Of a stretch of 64,000 bases of DNA, positions 29,186-38,782 are shown in pieces. Source of the DNA: Vibrio sp. CK2-1 (GTDB lineage Bacteria; Pseudomonadota; Gammaproteobacteria; Enterobacterales; Vibrionaceae); assembly GCF_021726515.1 (NCBI RefSeq), contig NZ_JAKKCJ010000002.1:310001-374000 (forward strand), read 5' to 3'. A program made the position numbers and the translations under genes. The notes below the pieces were generated by a model. It was not told where the DNA came from. It made no database searches and saw nothing but the letters and a program-made list of their open reading frames with translations. Position 1 is the stretch's first letter. The number at the start of each line of letters is the position of its first letter.

Positions 29186-30037
29186 TTACTTCTTACTAGT
29201 CTTAGTATCTTGATCTTTTAGATACATATTTTCGTAGCAGTAGTTAGTCGCTTCGATGTAGCCTTCAACGCTACCACAGTCAAAACGCTTACCTTTAAAT
29301 TTATATGCTAGAACGCAACCTGATTTAGCTTGCTTGAGTAGGGCGTCGGTAATTTGGATCTCACCGCCTTTACCTGGTTCCGTTTGTTCAATTAATTCAA
29401 AAATATCTGGAGTCATAATGTAACGGCCAATGATTGCAAGGTTACTTGGCTCAGTGCCCGGTTCTGGTTTTTCAACCATGTCATCTACACGGTAAAGATC
29501 GTCTTTGATCATCTCACCGGCAATCACACCATATTTGTACACTTCATCTTTTGGCACTTCTTGTACCGCAACAATAGTGCAGCGAAATTGCTTATACAGT
29601 GCAACCATTTGCGCTAAAACGCCTTGATCTGGGTTAACACATAAGTCATCCGCCAGTACCACTGCAAACGGTTCATCACCAACTAATTCACGGCCAGTTA
29701 AAATTGCATGGCCTAAACCTTTCATTTCACGTTGACGAATATAAGTGAAGTTAGCACTGTCGATGATATTACGGATATCAACTAATAGTTCTTCTTTATT
29801 AGTACCGCTAATTTGGTGCTCTAATTCGTAGTTTTTATCAAAGTGATCGGTTAATGAATGTTTACCACGACCGGTAACGATGCACATGCCATTCATACCT
29901 GCTTGGATGGCTTCTTCAACGCCATATTCAATTAACGGCTTATTAACCACTGGCATCATTTCTTTTGGCATAGATTTAGTCGCCGGTAAAAAGCGAGTGC
30001 CGTAACCTGCAGCAGGGAATAGACATTTTTTGATCAT
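29186..30037 (-). CDS. galU: UTP-glucose-1-phosphate uridylyltransferase
   Basis: GalU makes UDP-glucose for polysaccharide, lipopolysaccharide and osmolyte synthesis. The 283-residue enzyme opens with the nucleotidyltransferase motif AAGYGTRFLPATKSMPKEM and retains VEKPEPG and the GKGGEIQITDAL segment near the sugar site. It is transcribed from its own upstream region, downstream of qstR on the same strand with a 120-bp gap. Confidence 0.97.
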   Translation of the reverse strand: MIKKCLFPAAGYGTRFLPATKSMPKEMMPVVNKPLIEYGVEEAIQAGMNGMCIVTGRGKHSLTDHFDKNYELEHQISGTNKEELLVDIRNIIDSANFTYIRQREMKGLGHAILTGRELVGDEPFAVVLADDLCVNPDQGVLAQMVALYKQFRCTIVAVQEVPKDEVYKYGVIAGEMIKDDLYRVDDMVEKPEPGTEPSNLAIIGRYIMTPDIFELIEQTEPGKGGEIQITDALLKQAKSGCVLAYKFKGKRFDCGSVEGYIEATNYCYENMYLKDQDTKTSKK

Positions 30038-30157
30038 GTTCGAGACCTTGTATAAATAGGGGATATCTGTGCGCTAAAATAGCATTTTTTTCATTAGAAA
30101 CACAAATATAGCAAAGAACATGGCGGTTGCGGGCAACATCTTCGTGATTACTAGAAA

Positions 30158-30817
30158 TTAACCCTCAGATAAATAAAGCTGAGCCCAGTAGATAGCTTGT
30201 CTACGGTTACTGACATTAAGCTTTCTAAATATTCGGTATAAATGGGATTTAATCGTATGTTCACTGACGAATAGTGAATCCGCAATATCTAGGTTCGATT
30301 GACCTATTTGTAGGTGAGTCAAAATTTCTAACTCTCTACGGGTCAATGATAGTTTAGCCTTTATAGTAGGGTTGGCTTGTTGGTGGTTAAGGGCTTGCCA
30401 GTGTTTAAATAATTTGATTAATAGTGATTTAGGCAAGCAATTATGTCCGGCGATCATTTTTATCAACTCGTCACAAAATTGCTCGTTGGATGTTGCGTGA
30501 TAAAAATAACCGGCCAAGTTATACCATTGAGAGAGTAAGACTAAATTGGCTTTTTCGGGAGCAAAGATAAGAGCGCTTGCTTGAGCTTTTTTTAAAATAG
30601 GGTGGGTTTGTAGCTCAAATAATTCTTCTTCGGTAAAGCGCGCATCGACAAGCAAAATGTAAGGTTCTTGCTGATGTAATATTTTAGTCACTTCATCGTA
30701 ATTGATAAGCGTTAATTGAATATCAATCCGTGTTTTGACTATTGAAAGAAAAGCGTCATTGGCCTCAATAAATGGCGATAACAAATACACGGAGGTTTCT
30801 TGGTTTTGGCAAGTCAT
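30158..30817 (-). CDS. qstR: LuxR-type regulator QstR
   Basis: This is a 219-residue regulator with a C-terminal LuxR/FixJ helix-turn-helix (about 155-215, LTRRELEILTHLQIGQSNLDI, SEHTIKSHLYRIFRKLN) and a response-receiver-like N-terminal domain without an obvious phospho-acceptor Asp in the right context. Its place between galU and ssb is where V. cholerae carries qstR, the regulator that joins quorum sensing and chitin/TfoX signals to activate DNA-uptake genes. The ATG at 30817 has an AGAAGG ribosome site 9 bp upstream; an in-frame GTG at 30841 has none. The call rests on position and family more than on a specific motif. Confidence 0.78.
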   Translation of the reverse strand: MTCQNQETSVYLLSPFIEANDAFLSIVKTRIDIQLTLINYDEVTKILHQQEPYILLVDARFTEEELFELQTHPILKKAQASALIFAPEKANLVLLSQWYNLAGYFYHATSNEQFCDELIKMIAGHNCLPKSLLIKLFKHWQALNHQQANPTIKAKLSLTRRELEILTHLQIGQSNLDIADSLFVSEHTIKSHLYRIFRKLNVSNRRQAIYWAQLYLSEG

Positions 30818-31127
30818 GTCAACAGACCTTCTTGATAACACGGTTGATTTTTAATACCGCGACTGTATGAAACTTGCAGCTTGAATAGTATAAACTTATG
30901 CTGGTTTTTTATACGATTCTTGGTTTTGAGAAGAGATTCATTGTATTCAATAATTTATGATGAATGCTTTGGAAGTTACTATGCTAGGTAGTGACTTTCG
31001 CTATTGGTTATCGTGAACATAAAGGCTAATCTCAAAGTGAGTTGAGGCGATATTATTATACCGTTAGCTGTATAAATCATGATATGATCGACAGCTATTT
31101 TTGAAATGTATTAAGACGGAGCAGAAC
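30818..31127. other. Divergent control region between qstR and ssb
   Basis: About 310 bp hold the promoters of qstR (leftward) and ssb (rightward). A GGAG ribosome site precedes ssb. A CTGTATAAATC half-site resembling LexA occurs near 31068 but lacks the second half. No clean CRP or CRP-S site could be assigned by eye. Confidence 0.5.
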
Positions 31128-31667
31128 ATGGCTAGCCGCGGAATAAATAAAGTAATTTTAGTCGGAAATCTAGGTAACGACCCAGAGATTCGTTATCTAC
31201 CAAGCGGTGGTGCGGTTGCAAACATTACCATTGCTACTTCTGAAACATGGAGAGATAAAGCGACAGGCGAACAACGTGAAAAAACTGAATGGCACCGCGT
31301 TGCTTTGTTTGGCAAGCTAGCTGAAGTGGCTGGTGAGTACCTACGTAAAGGCTCTCAAGTCTACGTTGAAGGTCAATTGCAAACACGTAAATGGCAAGAT
31401 CAAAGTGGTCAAGACCGTTACACTACTGAAGTGGTTGTACAAGGCTTTAATGGCGTAATGCAAATGCTAGGTGGCCGTTCTCAAGGCGGACAAGCACCAG
31501 CAGCTGGTGGCAATCAAGGTAACTGGGGTCAACCTCAGCAACCACAAGCGCAACAATCTGCGCCGCGTGCTCCTCAGCAACAAGCACCTCAACAGCAAGC
31601 ACCACAGCAACAGGCTCCACAATATAATGAGCCACCAATGGATTTTGATGACGACATTCCATTTTAA
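31128..31667 (+). CDS. ssb: Single-stranded DNA-binding protein
   Basis: SSB coats single-stranded DNA and recruits replication and repair enzymes through its C-terminal tip. The ATG at 31128 ([16 protein letters not shown]) has a GGAG ribosome site and gives 179 residues; an in-frame upstream ATG at 31101 is not supported by homology. The OB-fold covers about 5-110. The linker is rich in Gly, Gln and Pro with the pentad QQQAP repeated, and the tip is MDFDDDIPF. It ends at a strong terminator. Confidence 0.97.
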   Translation: MASRGINKVILVGNLGNDPEIRYLPSGGAVANITIATSETWRDKATGEQREKTEWHRVALFGKLAEVAGEYLRKGSQVYVEGQLQTRKWQDQSGQDRYTTEVVVQGFNGVMQMLGGRSQGGQAPAAGGNQGNWGQPQQPQAQQSAPRAPQQQAPQQQAPQQQAPQYNEPPMDFDDDIPF

Positions 31668-31715
31668 TCTCAGTGTATTTAACTGAATAAAAATGCTCGT
31701 CATCGCACGATTTGA

Positions 31716-31747
31716 TAAAAAGCCGCATCTTAAATGCGGCTTTTTTG
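31716..31747 (+). terminator. Rho-independent terminator after ssb
   Basis: AAAAAGCCGCAT pairs with ATGCGGCTTTTTT around a short loop, 49 bp after the ssb stop. Confidence 0.92.
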
Positions 31748-31805
31748 TTATTATAACAAATAGATAGAACTAATAGACTTCACTCGATATGGAACTTCGA
31801 CTTAA

Positions 31806-33797
31806 ATGAAACCAACTCCAACATTAAAACTAAGTACCCGCTTGGTTGCTTTTGTCACCATGATTGTTGTGAGTGCCATGTTTATATTATTCGTGGGCGG
31901 CGTGTTTACCTTTAAAAAAATGGGTGGGCAATATGTCGATCAAAACTTACAGCGCCTGACAACGGTTATTGATCAAGAGTTAGCGACTCCACAAGATTTT
32001 GATGCGATGCGTCATTGGCTACCTAAACTGTTACAGACCAGTGATGTTGGGGAGCTAAAAATCACCTCGCCAGCAGGTGTTATCTATACCTTCCAAAATA
32101 AATCTCTGCTGCAACAAGATGAGTTACTGCTGTATAAAAAAACCTACCCACTTGAGCGCAATCAAGATTATTTTGCTGAATTCCAAGTTGTGCCGCCTTA
32201 TGCCAATAATAGTTATTCTTTTGAAGCCTTCTTTTCGTTAACACTGGCAGTTGTGCTAGTGATGTTTTGTTTATTGAAAGGGTTGCAATGGTTAAGAGAT
32301 CAACTCTATGGCTCAGAGCTACTTGAAGAACGCGGCCGGATGATTTTAGCCGGACAAGTTGAGCAGTACACCAAAGGTGATGAAAGAGAATTTCCATATT
32401 CAGCCAGCCAAGCTTTGACTCAATTGATTGAAGAATTAAATGATGCCAGACAAGAGCGCAGTCGCTTTGATACCTTCATTCGCACTCATACTTTCTTAGA
32501 TAAACTTACCGGCGCTGCCAATCGAGTGTTATTCGATAGTCGTTTAACCTCAGCACTGCAAGAAACTGGTGCAGGTGGTGGCGTTCTAGCGGTTGAAATT
32601 AATGGTTGGGATGAGTTTATTGAAACCTCAGAAAAAACTGAATATGAAGCGTTTTTGGTGGCAGTCGGTCAAGTATTGACGAATTTAACTCAAAAATATC
32701 CGAATGCAGTATTTGCCCGTTATTACAGTGGCCAATTTACTTTATTAATCCCTCATCAATCAGAAAAAGAAATTTCAACCCTAGCGAGCCAGTGCATTAA
32801 TCAGCTTAAAAAACTCGATATTCCGAACGATTTAGACGGTGAAAACTGGTGCCACATTGGCGCAACAATTTTTTCACAAGGAGAGCGTCGCGGTAAGATC
32901 ATTGATGAGGCGGAAACTGCTATAAAAAGTGCTCGACTAGAAGGGGTTAATGGTTGGGCTAAGTTCAAGAAATATAAGCATAAATCGGTAGAATATCGTG
33001 GTGGAGTTCGCTGGCGAAACCTATTTGATTTATCTTTAAGTCCAAATAAGCTATTTATTTATGAACAGCCTTGTTATCTAATAGAAAATGACAGCTCAAA
33101 AATCACAGAACACTATCAATTATTCACCAGAATTCAAGATGAGAAGGGTGACATAATTAAAGCTTCTCGTTTCTTAACAGCAATTGAACAAGTTGGTTAC
33201 GAGAGAATTTTGGATCAAGCAATACTCAAAACTGTGTTTAATCAGCTGAGATCTGAATGGCTAGAAAATCGCTATGCGGTAAATTTATTTACTGTGCCAT
33301 TTAAGAGAAAAGATTATCGGCGCTGGTTAAGAGACGAACTACTGCAAATACCTACGGAAGCAAGGCATCGATTAAGTTTCTCTTTTATTGAGCGAAACTT
33401 AGTGACGGATCTGGACGTTATGCGCCCAGTGTTAAAGATGCTTTCAGGCTTGGGCTGTCAAATAATAGTTAATCAAGTTGGCAGAACAATCGTCAGTACT
33501 CACTATATAAAAACACTGCCGATTAGTTATTTAAAATTGCACCGTAGCTTGGTAAAGCAAATAGATAGAAGAAGCGAGAATCAGCTATTTATTCGTAGCA
33601 TATTAGGTTCTTGTATTGACAGTAACACTAAGGTTATCGCGGTAGGCGTGGAAACTGAAAATGAATGGTCTGTCTTATCTCAGTTAGGGTTGGATGGTGC
33701 TCAAGGGCGCTTCTTCGCCACTGAAAAACAATTGCTGCCAAATATAGAAACAACACGCGTGATTAAGCCCGGTCGTAGAAACCGTTGGCGTAAATAG
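31806..33797 (+). CDS. csrD: RNase E specificity factor CsrD (MSHA biogenesis protein MshH)
   Basis: This 663-residue membrane protein is of the CsrD/MshH family, which in E. coli targets CsrB/C small RNAs for RNase E decay. Two transmembrane segments (about 12-35 and 137-155) flank a periplasmic domain, followed by degenerate GGDEF and EAL domains. In the GGDEF position the sequence is RYYSGQFTLL, and the EAL position has ITEHYQLFTRIQ, so neither domain should make or break c-di-GMP. The gene is named mshH in Vibrio because it heads the msh locus; mshI starts 17 bp later. Confidence 0.9.
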   Translation: MKPTPTLKLSTRLVAFVTMIVVSAMFILFVGGVFTFKKMGGQYVDQNLQRLTTVIDQELATPQDFDAMRHWLPKLLQTSDVGELKITSPAGVIYTFQNKSLLQQDELLLYKKTYPLERNQDYFAEFQVVPPYANNSYSFEAFFSLTLAVVLVMFCLLKGLQWLRDQLYGSELLEERGRMILAGQVEQYTKGDEREFPYSASQALTQLIEELNDARQERSRFDTFIRTHTFLDKLTGAANRVLFDSRLTSALQETGAGGGVLAVEINGWDEFIETSEKTEYEAFLVAVGQVLTNLTQKYPNAVFARYYSGQFTLLIPHQSEKEISTLASQCINQLKKLDIPNDLDGENWCHIGATIFSQGERRGKIIDEAETAIKSARLEGVNGWAKFKKYKHKSVEYRGGVRWRNLFDLSLSPNKLFIYEQPCYLIENDSSKITEHYQLFTRIQDEKGDIIKASRFLTAIEQVGYERILDQAILKTVFNQLRSEWLENRYAVNLFTVPFKRKDYRRWLRDELLQIPTEARHRLSFSFIERNLVTDLDVMRPVLKMLSGLGCQIIVNQVGRTIVSTHYIKTLPISYLKLHRSLVKQIDRRSENQLFIRSILGSCIDSNTKVIAVGVETENEWSVLSQLGLDGAQGRFFATEKQLLPNIETTRVIKPGRRNRWRK

Positions 33798-33814
33798 AGG
33801 AATTTAAACAACCT

Positions 33815-35272
33815 ATGAGTATTCACTCAATGCTCCAGAACTTTATGAATAGAGGTCCGGAGGTATCAACACTTAGTATTGTTATGCTGAGTGAAGGTAT
33901 TTACTTGTCTAAAGTTGACCCAGAGTCTGGCCTAGAAGCTGCCTCTTTTTATGAGTTAACGGATAACAATTGGGATTTCGTTTTAAGTTCGGCGCTAAAA
34001 GAGCATCAATGTCAAAACTTGAACGCTACCGTGACTTTAGGTTCTCATTTATATCAAAGTTATCAAATTGATAAGCCAGCCATTCCTAAAGAAGAATGGT
34101 CGGTTGCTTTGCCTTTCCTATTGAAAGATCTCATTACCGAACGTGTTAATGAGATTGTTGCCGATGGGGTTGAGCTCGCTGATAGTAATAAAATACAAGC
34201 CTATGTTGTCATTAAGCGTTTTGTTGAACAACTCAAGCAAGTACTTGATCACCGCAGTGTTAAATTATTAAACATCACTCCTGAAGATGAAGTGTGGGCG
34301 CACGCGCGTTCTGATGTACCTGCTTATATGCTGCTGCATCGTTCACAAAACAGTGAATTTAAAATTGGTGCATTTGTTAATCAAAGTTCTGCATTTCAAA
34401 GAACCGTGCGTGGCGTGGAATCACCAATAACGGGTGAATTCGCTAGTTCATTACAAATTGATGCTTTGGCACTTGAGCTACAACGCTCAATGGACTACCT
34501 ATCTGCGCAGTTAAAACAAGTTCAGATTAATAAGCTGTTTCTTTGCTGTGATGATGAAAATACCGAAGAGCTACGAGAAGCGCTACAAGAACGTCTAAAT
34601 GTAATGGTTGAGCCGTTACTGCTGTCTGATGTGACGCAAAAAAGCGGTGAAGTATTAGTTTATGAAGCTTATCAGTTAGGGCTGAAGGGCGTTAATTTAT
34701 ACCCTGCGCACTTACAACCAAAGAAAGAAGTCTTTAATTTAGATTTAGTTGCAGTGAGTTGGGCATTGCTGTTCTTGCTGATGATGGTGATTTATAGCGT
34801 TTATAACTATAAGAATAATCAGCTAGATAGCCAAATCGCCGTAGCCAATGGTCAAGCAACCGAATTAACCAATGAAGTGGCGGTACTGAATAAAAAACTT
34901 GCCGCTCACAAACCGTCGCCAGCAAAACTCGCGGCAGTTGAGCGTTTACGTGATGATGTCAAAACCAAACAAGCCTCACTTAAAGTAATTTCGAGCTTTG
35001 ATTCGCAACTTCAAGTGGGTTATTCCGGCATTATGTCTGGCTTAGCGTCAATTGATAGACACGACATCTCACTTACTAGCATTGATATTAAAAATGGCAA
35101 AATGAATATTCAAGGTTTAGCGAAGTCTCCAGAAGTGATTCCAAGTTGGGTACAGCAGTTTAAAAATGAGATGAACTTAGTTGGTCGAACCTTTGAACGC
35201 TTATCGATTGGTCGTGATGAAAATAACGTAGTGATCTTCTCCTTACGTTCTAAAGATGGGGATGATAACTAA
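33815..35272 (+). CDS. mshI: MSHA pilus assembly protein MshI (PilM/PilN-like)
   Basis: MshI is part of the inner-membrane alignment complex of the MSHA pilus. The 485-residue protein has a cytoplasmic N-terminal part (1-~300) with PilM-like actin-fold character, one transmembrane helix (about 308-328, VSWALLFLLMMVIYSVYNYK), and a periplasmic PilN-like coiled coil plus ferredoxin-like region. The PilM-PilN fusion reading is from family knowledge. The stop codon overlaps the mshJ start by one base, which suggests coupled translation. Confidence 0.88.
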   Translation: MSIHSMLQNFMNRGPEVSTLSIVMLSEGIYLSKVDPESGLEAASFYELTDNNWDFVLSSALKEHQCQNLNATVTLGSHLYQSYQIDKPAIPKEEWSVALPFLLKDLITERVNEIVADGVELADSNKIQAYVVIKRFVEQLKQVLDHRSVKLLNITPEDEVWAHARSDVPAYMLLHRSQNSEFKIGAFVNQSSAFQRTVRGVESPITGEFASSLQIDALALELQRSMDYLSAQLKQVQINKLFLCCDDENTEELREALQERLNVMVEPLLLSDVTQKSGEVLVYEAYQLGLKGVNLYPAHLQPKKEVFNLDLVAVSWALLFLLMMVIYSVYNYKNNQLDSQIAVANGQATELTNEVAVLNKKLAAHKPSPAKLAAVERLRDDVKTKQASLKVISSFDSQLQVGYSGIMSGLASIDRHDISLTSIDIKNGKMNIQGLAKSPEVIPSWVQQFKNEMNLVGRTFERLSIGRDENNVVIFSLRSKDGDDN

Positions 35273-35928
35273 TGGAGCAAATCAAACAACAATGGGCATT
35301 GCTGAGTGCTAAGTTCGACAAAATGTCTGAGCGAGAAAAATGGCTGACCACGGTTGCAGGCTGGGTCGCGATTTTATTCTTGCTCTATACCTTTATGGTT
35401 GAACCTGCTCAAGTTGATAATAACGCCAAAACAGTCCGCTTAGCCTCGTTAAAAGGACAGATTGGTCAGCTACAAGGTGATATTGAAGTTATCAAACATA
35501 AGCTTAAGCAAGATCCGGATAAAGACGTTGATAAAGAATACAGCGTGTTATTAACCGAAAGTCAGGATCTTTCACTGCGTTTATCTAATGTGGTCGATAG
35601 CCTAGTAACGCCAACGGGCATGGCCGAACTACTAGAACAAGTACTAGAGAAAACGCATAAGCTGAAATTAGTGGCGTTGACTTCACTACCAAGTGAGCCT
35701 ATCACTCGTGAAGATTCCGATGAAGACATTGGCTACTACATTCACCCAGTGAAAATTGAATTAACCGGCAACTACTTCGATATTTTAGAGTACCTTGCCG
35801 AATTAGAGCAGATGAAAGTGAAGTACTACTGGCGCAGCTTTAATTATCAAGTGATTGAATATCCACAAGCTCAATTGCAATTAGTGGTGTATACCTTAGG
35901 GGCTAAAGAGGAGTTTATTGGTGGCTAG
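35272..35928 (+). CDS. mshJ: MSHA pilus assembly protein MshJ (PilO-like)
   Basis: MshJ is a 218-residue bitopic protein with a short cytoplasmic N-terminus, one transmembrane helix (about 24-43), a coiled coil (about 50-110) and a PilO-like alpha-beta domain. This matches GspM/PilO members of pilus alignment complexes. It overlaps mshI by 1 bp and mshK by 8 bp. Confidence 0.88.
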   Translation: MEQIKQQWALLSAKFDKMSEREKWLTTVAGWVAILFLLYTFMVEPAQVDNNAKTVRLASLKGQIGQLQGDIEVIKHKLKQDPDKDVDKEYSVLLTESQDLSLRLSNVVDSLVTPTGMAELLEQVLEKTHKLKLVALTSLPSEPITREDSDEDIGYYIHPVKIELTGNYFDILEYLAELEQMKVKYYWRSFNYQVIEYPQAQLQLVVYTLGAKEEFIGG

Positions 35929-36247
35929 AACCTTTATATTAAGCCTTCTTTTGATCGTTTCAGGCAGTGTGTTTGCACAAGATGACGATCCAACCGCTCC
36001 ATTAGATTGGATGACAGGTAAAGTATCCGCTAAGCCTGGGCCTGTGTATTACCGTGTACCATCGTTGCAAAGCATTGTTTGTAATGATGGCGGTGGTCAA
36101 TGCCGAGCGATATTAAATAATAAAATAGTGAGTAAAGGAGAATCGGTAAGTGGTTACCGTGTGGCTGATATAAGCCGTGAATACGTCACTCTAACTCGAG
36201 GGTCTAAAACATGGAATTTAGAGCTCTTTTCTCAGATAAAATATTAA
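35921..36247 (+). CDS. mshK: MSHA pilus assembly protein MshK (PilP-like)
   Basis: MshK is a 108-residue secreted protein with a signal peptide (FILSLLLIVSGSVFA) and a small beta-rich domain like PilP/GspC, which links the alignment complex to the secretin. The GTG at 35921 has an AGAGGAG ribosome site 8 bp upstream; a TTG three bases earlier is possible. It overlaps the end of mshJ and precedes mshL by 17 bp. Confidence 0.85.
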   Translation: MARTFILSLLLIVSGSVFAQDDDPTAPLDWMTGKVSAKPGPVYYRVPSLQSIVCNDGGGQCRAILNNKIVSKGESVSGYRVADISREYVTLTRGSKTWNLELFSQIKY

Positions 36248-36264
36248 GGTTTCAAGGTTAACTT

Positions 36265-37935
36265 ATGCGTAAACTCATTTTAAGTATCATGATTGCCTCG
36301 TTAGCAGGTTGTTCTATGGGGCACAGAGATCCCACAGAAATTAAGCACGCGCTAAACGAAGCAGTTAATGAGAATAATAGTAGCTCAGTTGATGACTTAC
36401 CTGATTCTGTGCAAGCGGATCTTATGCCAGACGTTGATGGCTCTCGCAATAGTGCTAACTCTTCTGTTAAGCGTTTCCGTGTACAAGCACAAAACGTGAA
36501 TGCCAAAACATTCTTTGCGAGCTTAGTACAAGGCACCGATTACAGCGTTGTTGTACACCCTGATGTGGCAGGCCAAGTTACTTTAAACCTTTCAGATGTC
36601 ACCTTAGACGAAGTGCTTAATTCCGTTCGTGATATTTATGGCTATGACGTGATTAAAACGGGCAAAGTGATTCAAGTCTATCCAGCGGGTTTAAGAACTG
36701 AAACCATCCCTGTTGATTACTTGCAATTTAAACGTCGCGGTATGTCTCTAACCACCATTACTACCGGCTCGGTAACATCAGAATATGATGATGACGATAA
36801 TGATAGTGATAGTAGTTCATCAAATTCAACCAGCAGCAGTAATAACTCTGATAGCGATGATTATGACAGTGGCGACGGTATGTCTACCGAGACTAACGCA
36901 ACTGGCGGTACTCGTATTGAAAGTACTACCCAAAGTGATTTCTGGCCGCAGTTACAAAAAGCGCTTAAAACCATGGTCGGTAACGGCAGTGGTCGTAGTG
37001 TGATCGTTTCACCTCAAGCGGGTGTTGTGACTATTCGTGCTTATCCAAATGAATTACGTGAAGTGAAAGCCTTCCTAGGTGCTTCAGAAAAACGCCTACA
37101 TCGCCAAGTAGTACTTGAAGCGAAAATCATGGAAGTGACATTAAGTGATGGTTACCAACAAGGTATCAACTGGTCAAATCTAAGTGGTTCGATTGGTGGT
37201 ACAACCATTACGGGTGGTACATCGGGTTCAGGTATTGTTCCCGGGCTAAATACCATTGGTGATTTGCTTGGTGGCGGAACCAACATGGTAATCAGTGATG
37301 GTAACTTTAGCGCAGTCATGAACTTTATGGCGACTCAAGGCGATCTAAACGTACTATCTAGCCCACGTGTAACGGCTTCGAATAACCAAAAAGCGGTCAT
37401 CAAAGTAGGTGAAGATAAATATTACGTCACTGACGTTGATGGCGAAGTCGGCAGCGGTGATAACGCTAACGTTTCTCAAGATGTTGATTTAACGCCTTTC
37501 TTCTCGGGTATTTCATTGGATGTAACGCCTCAAATTGATGATAAAGGCAACGTGATGATGCACGTTCACCCTGCCGTTATTGATGTGACGACTGAGAACA
37601 CCTTAATTGACCTTGGTTCTAACGGTGGCATATTAGAGTTACCACTAGCGAAAAGCTCAATTCGTGAGTCTGATACGGTTGTACGTGCCAAAGATGGTGA
37701 TGTTATCGTGATCGGTGGTTTGATGAGTACCGCTACAGTTGAACAAACCACTAAGGTTCCATTCCTAGGTGACGTTCCAGGACTAGGGCACTTATTCCGT
37801 AACACCAATCAATTAACTAAGAAAACAGAACTGGTTATTCTACTTAAACCAACCGTTGTAGGCGTGAACACTTGGTCTCAAGAAGTTGAGAAATCTCGTG
37901 ACCTACTACAAGAATGGTTCCCTGATTCTGAATAA
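36265..37935 (+). CDS. mshL: MSHA pilus secretin MshL
   Basis: MshL forms the outer-membrane gate for the pilus. The 556-residue protein is a lipoprotein (lipobox SLAGC, Cys16), has an N-terminal STN-type domain (about 70-140), then an acidic Ser/Asp/Asn insert (about 173-206), an N1-type domain, and the C-terminal secretin domain with VLSSPRVTASNNQKA and the terminal signature VPFLGDVPGLGHLFR. The stop codon overlaps the mshM start (TAATG). Confidence 0.93.
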   Translation: MRKLILSIMIASLAGCSMGHRDPTEIKHALNEAVNENNSSSVDDLPDSVQADLMPDVDGSRNSANSSVKRFRVQAQNVNAKTFFASLVQGTDYSVVVHPDVAGQVTLNLSDVTLDEVLNSVRDIYGYDVIKTGKVIQVYPAGLRTETIPVDYLQFKRRGMSLTTITTGSVTSEYDDDDNDSDSSSSNSTSSSNNSDSDDYDSGDGMSTETNATGGTRIESTTQSDFWPQLQKALKTMVGNGSGRSVIVSPQAGVVTIRAYPNELREVKAFLGASEKRLHRQVVLEAKIMEVTLSDGYQQGINWSNLSGSIGGTTITGGTSGSGIVPGLNTIGDLLGGGTNMVISDGNFSAVMNFMATQGDLNVLSSPRVTASNNQKAVIKVGEDKYYVTDVDGEVGSGDNANVSQDVDLTPFFSGISLDVTPQIDDKGNVMMHVHPAVIDVTTENTLIDLGSNGGILELPLAKSSIRESDTVVRAKDGDVIVIGGLMSTATVEQTTKVPFLGDVPGLGHLFRNTNQLTKKTELVILLKPTVVGVNTWSQEVEKSRDLLQEWFPDSE

Positions 37936-38780
37936 TGGTTTATCAATCTTTCTTCGGTTTGAGTCAGGCACCTTTTAGCCTGACTCCGACAACAGCGCTA
38001 TTTCACGGTTTAGAGCCTCATTATGAAGCGATTCAAACTGTGCTTAGTGCTGTCGAAATGGGCGAAGGGATTGTTAAGGTGACGGGTGAAGTTGGTACAG
38101 GTAAAACCTTAGTTTGCCGCATGTTGATCAACCAGCTAAAAGATAATGTTCATTTAATTTATTTACCAAACCCTGTTTTAACTGGGCATGAATTAAAACA
38201 AGCGGTAGCGCATGAATTATCGCTACCCAGTGATATTGATTCAGTCAGTTTGGTCGATGCGATTCATCTGAAATTGTTAGAGATACATCAAAGTGGTCGC
38301 ACAGTGGTAGCGCTGATTGATGAAGCTCAGGCATTGAGTGATGAAGCGATAGAGACATTGCGTTTATTTGGTAATTTAGAAACTGAGCATCGCAAACTAT
38401 TACAAATGGTGATTTTAGGACAACCAGAGCTTGATGAACGCTTGCAGCAGCATAGCCTACGTCAGTTTCGTCAACGTATTACGTTTAGCGCGCAATTAAG
38501 GCCGTTAAGCATGAGCGAAACCGTTGCCTACATCGAACACCGAATGATTCAAAGTGGTGGTGAAGCCGAAGTGTTTAGCCTTCACTTAAAAAAATCCATA
38601 TGGAAAGCGACACAAGGCATTCCACGAATGATTAATCAAGTGTGTCATAAATCGTTATTAATGGCTTTTATGGAACAAAACAAACAGGTGCAAAATCACC
38701 ATGTGTTTAGTGCGTTACATGACACCTTTGATGTTAGAAAACCAAAATATAAGACACCATATTTATGGGGTTGGAGTTAA
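37935..38780 (+). CDS. mshM: MSHA biogenesis ATPase MshM (ExeA/GspA-like)
   Basis: MshM is a 281-residue AAA+ ATPase related to ExeA/GspA, which help place secretins in the cell wall. The Walker A motif is GEVGTGKT at 51-58 and Walker B is VALIDEAQAL at about 130. The N-terminus FFGLSQAPFSLTPT is the family signature. Unlike ExeA it lacks a C-terminal peptidoglycan-binding domain. mshN starts 2 bp after its stop. Confidence 0.9.
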   Translation: MVYQSFFGLSQAPFSLTPTTALFHGLEPHYEAIQTVLSAVEMGEGIVKVTGEVGTGKTLVCRMLINQLKDNVHLIYLPNPVLTGHELKQAVAHELSLPSDIDSVSLVDAIHLKLLEIHQSGRTVVALIDEAQALSDEAIETLRLFGNLETEHRKLLQMVILGQPELDERLQQHSLRQFRQRITFSAQLRPLSMSETVAYIEHRMIQSGGEAEVFSLHLKKSIWKATQGIPRMINQVCHKSLLMAFMEQNKQVQNHHVFSALHDTFDVRKPKYKTPYLWGWS

Positions 38781-38782
38781 AA

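Noticed and set aside
31068..31083. LexA box upstream of ssb
   Set aside because: CTG is followed at the right distance by GAT instead of CAG, so the palindrome is broken; only a half-site remains.
30818..31127. CRP-S (competence-type CRP) site ahead of qstR
   Set aside because: The best candidate near 30998-31020 has poor half-sites; expected from biology but not supported by the bases.
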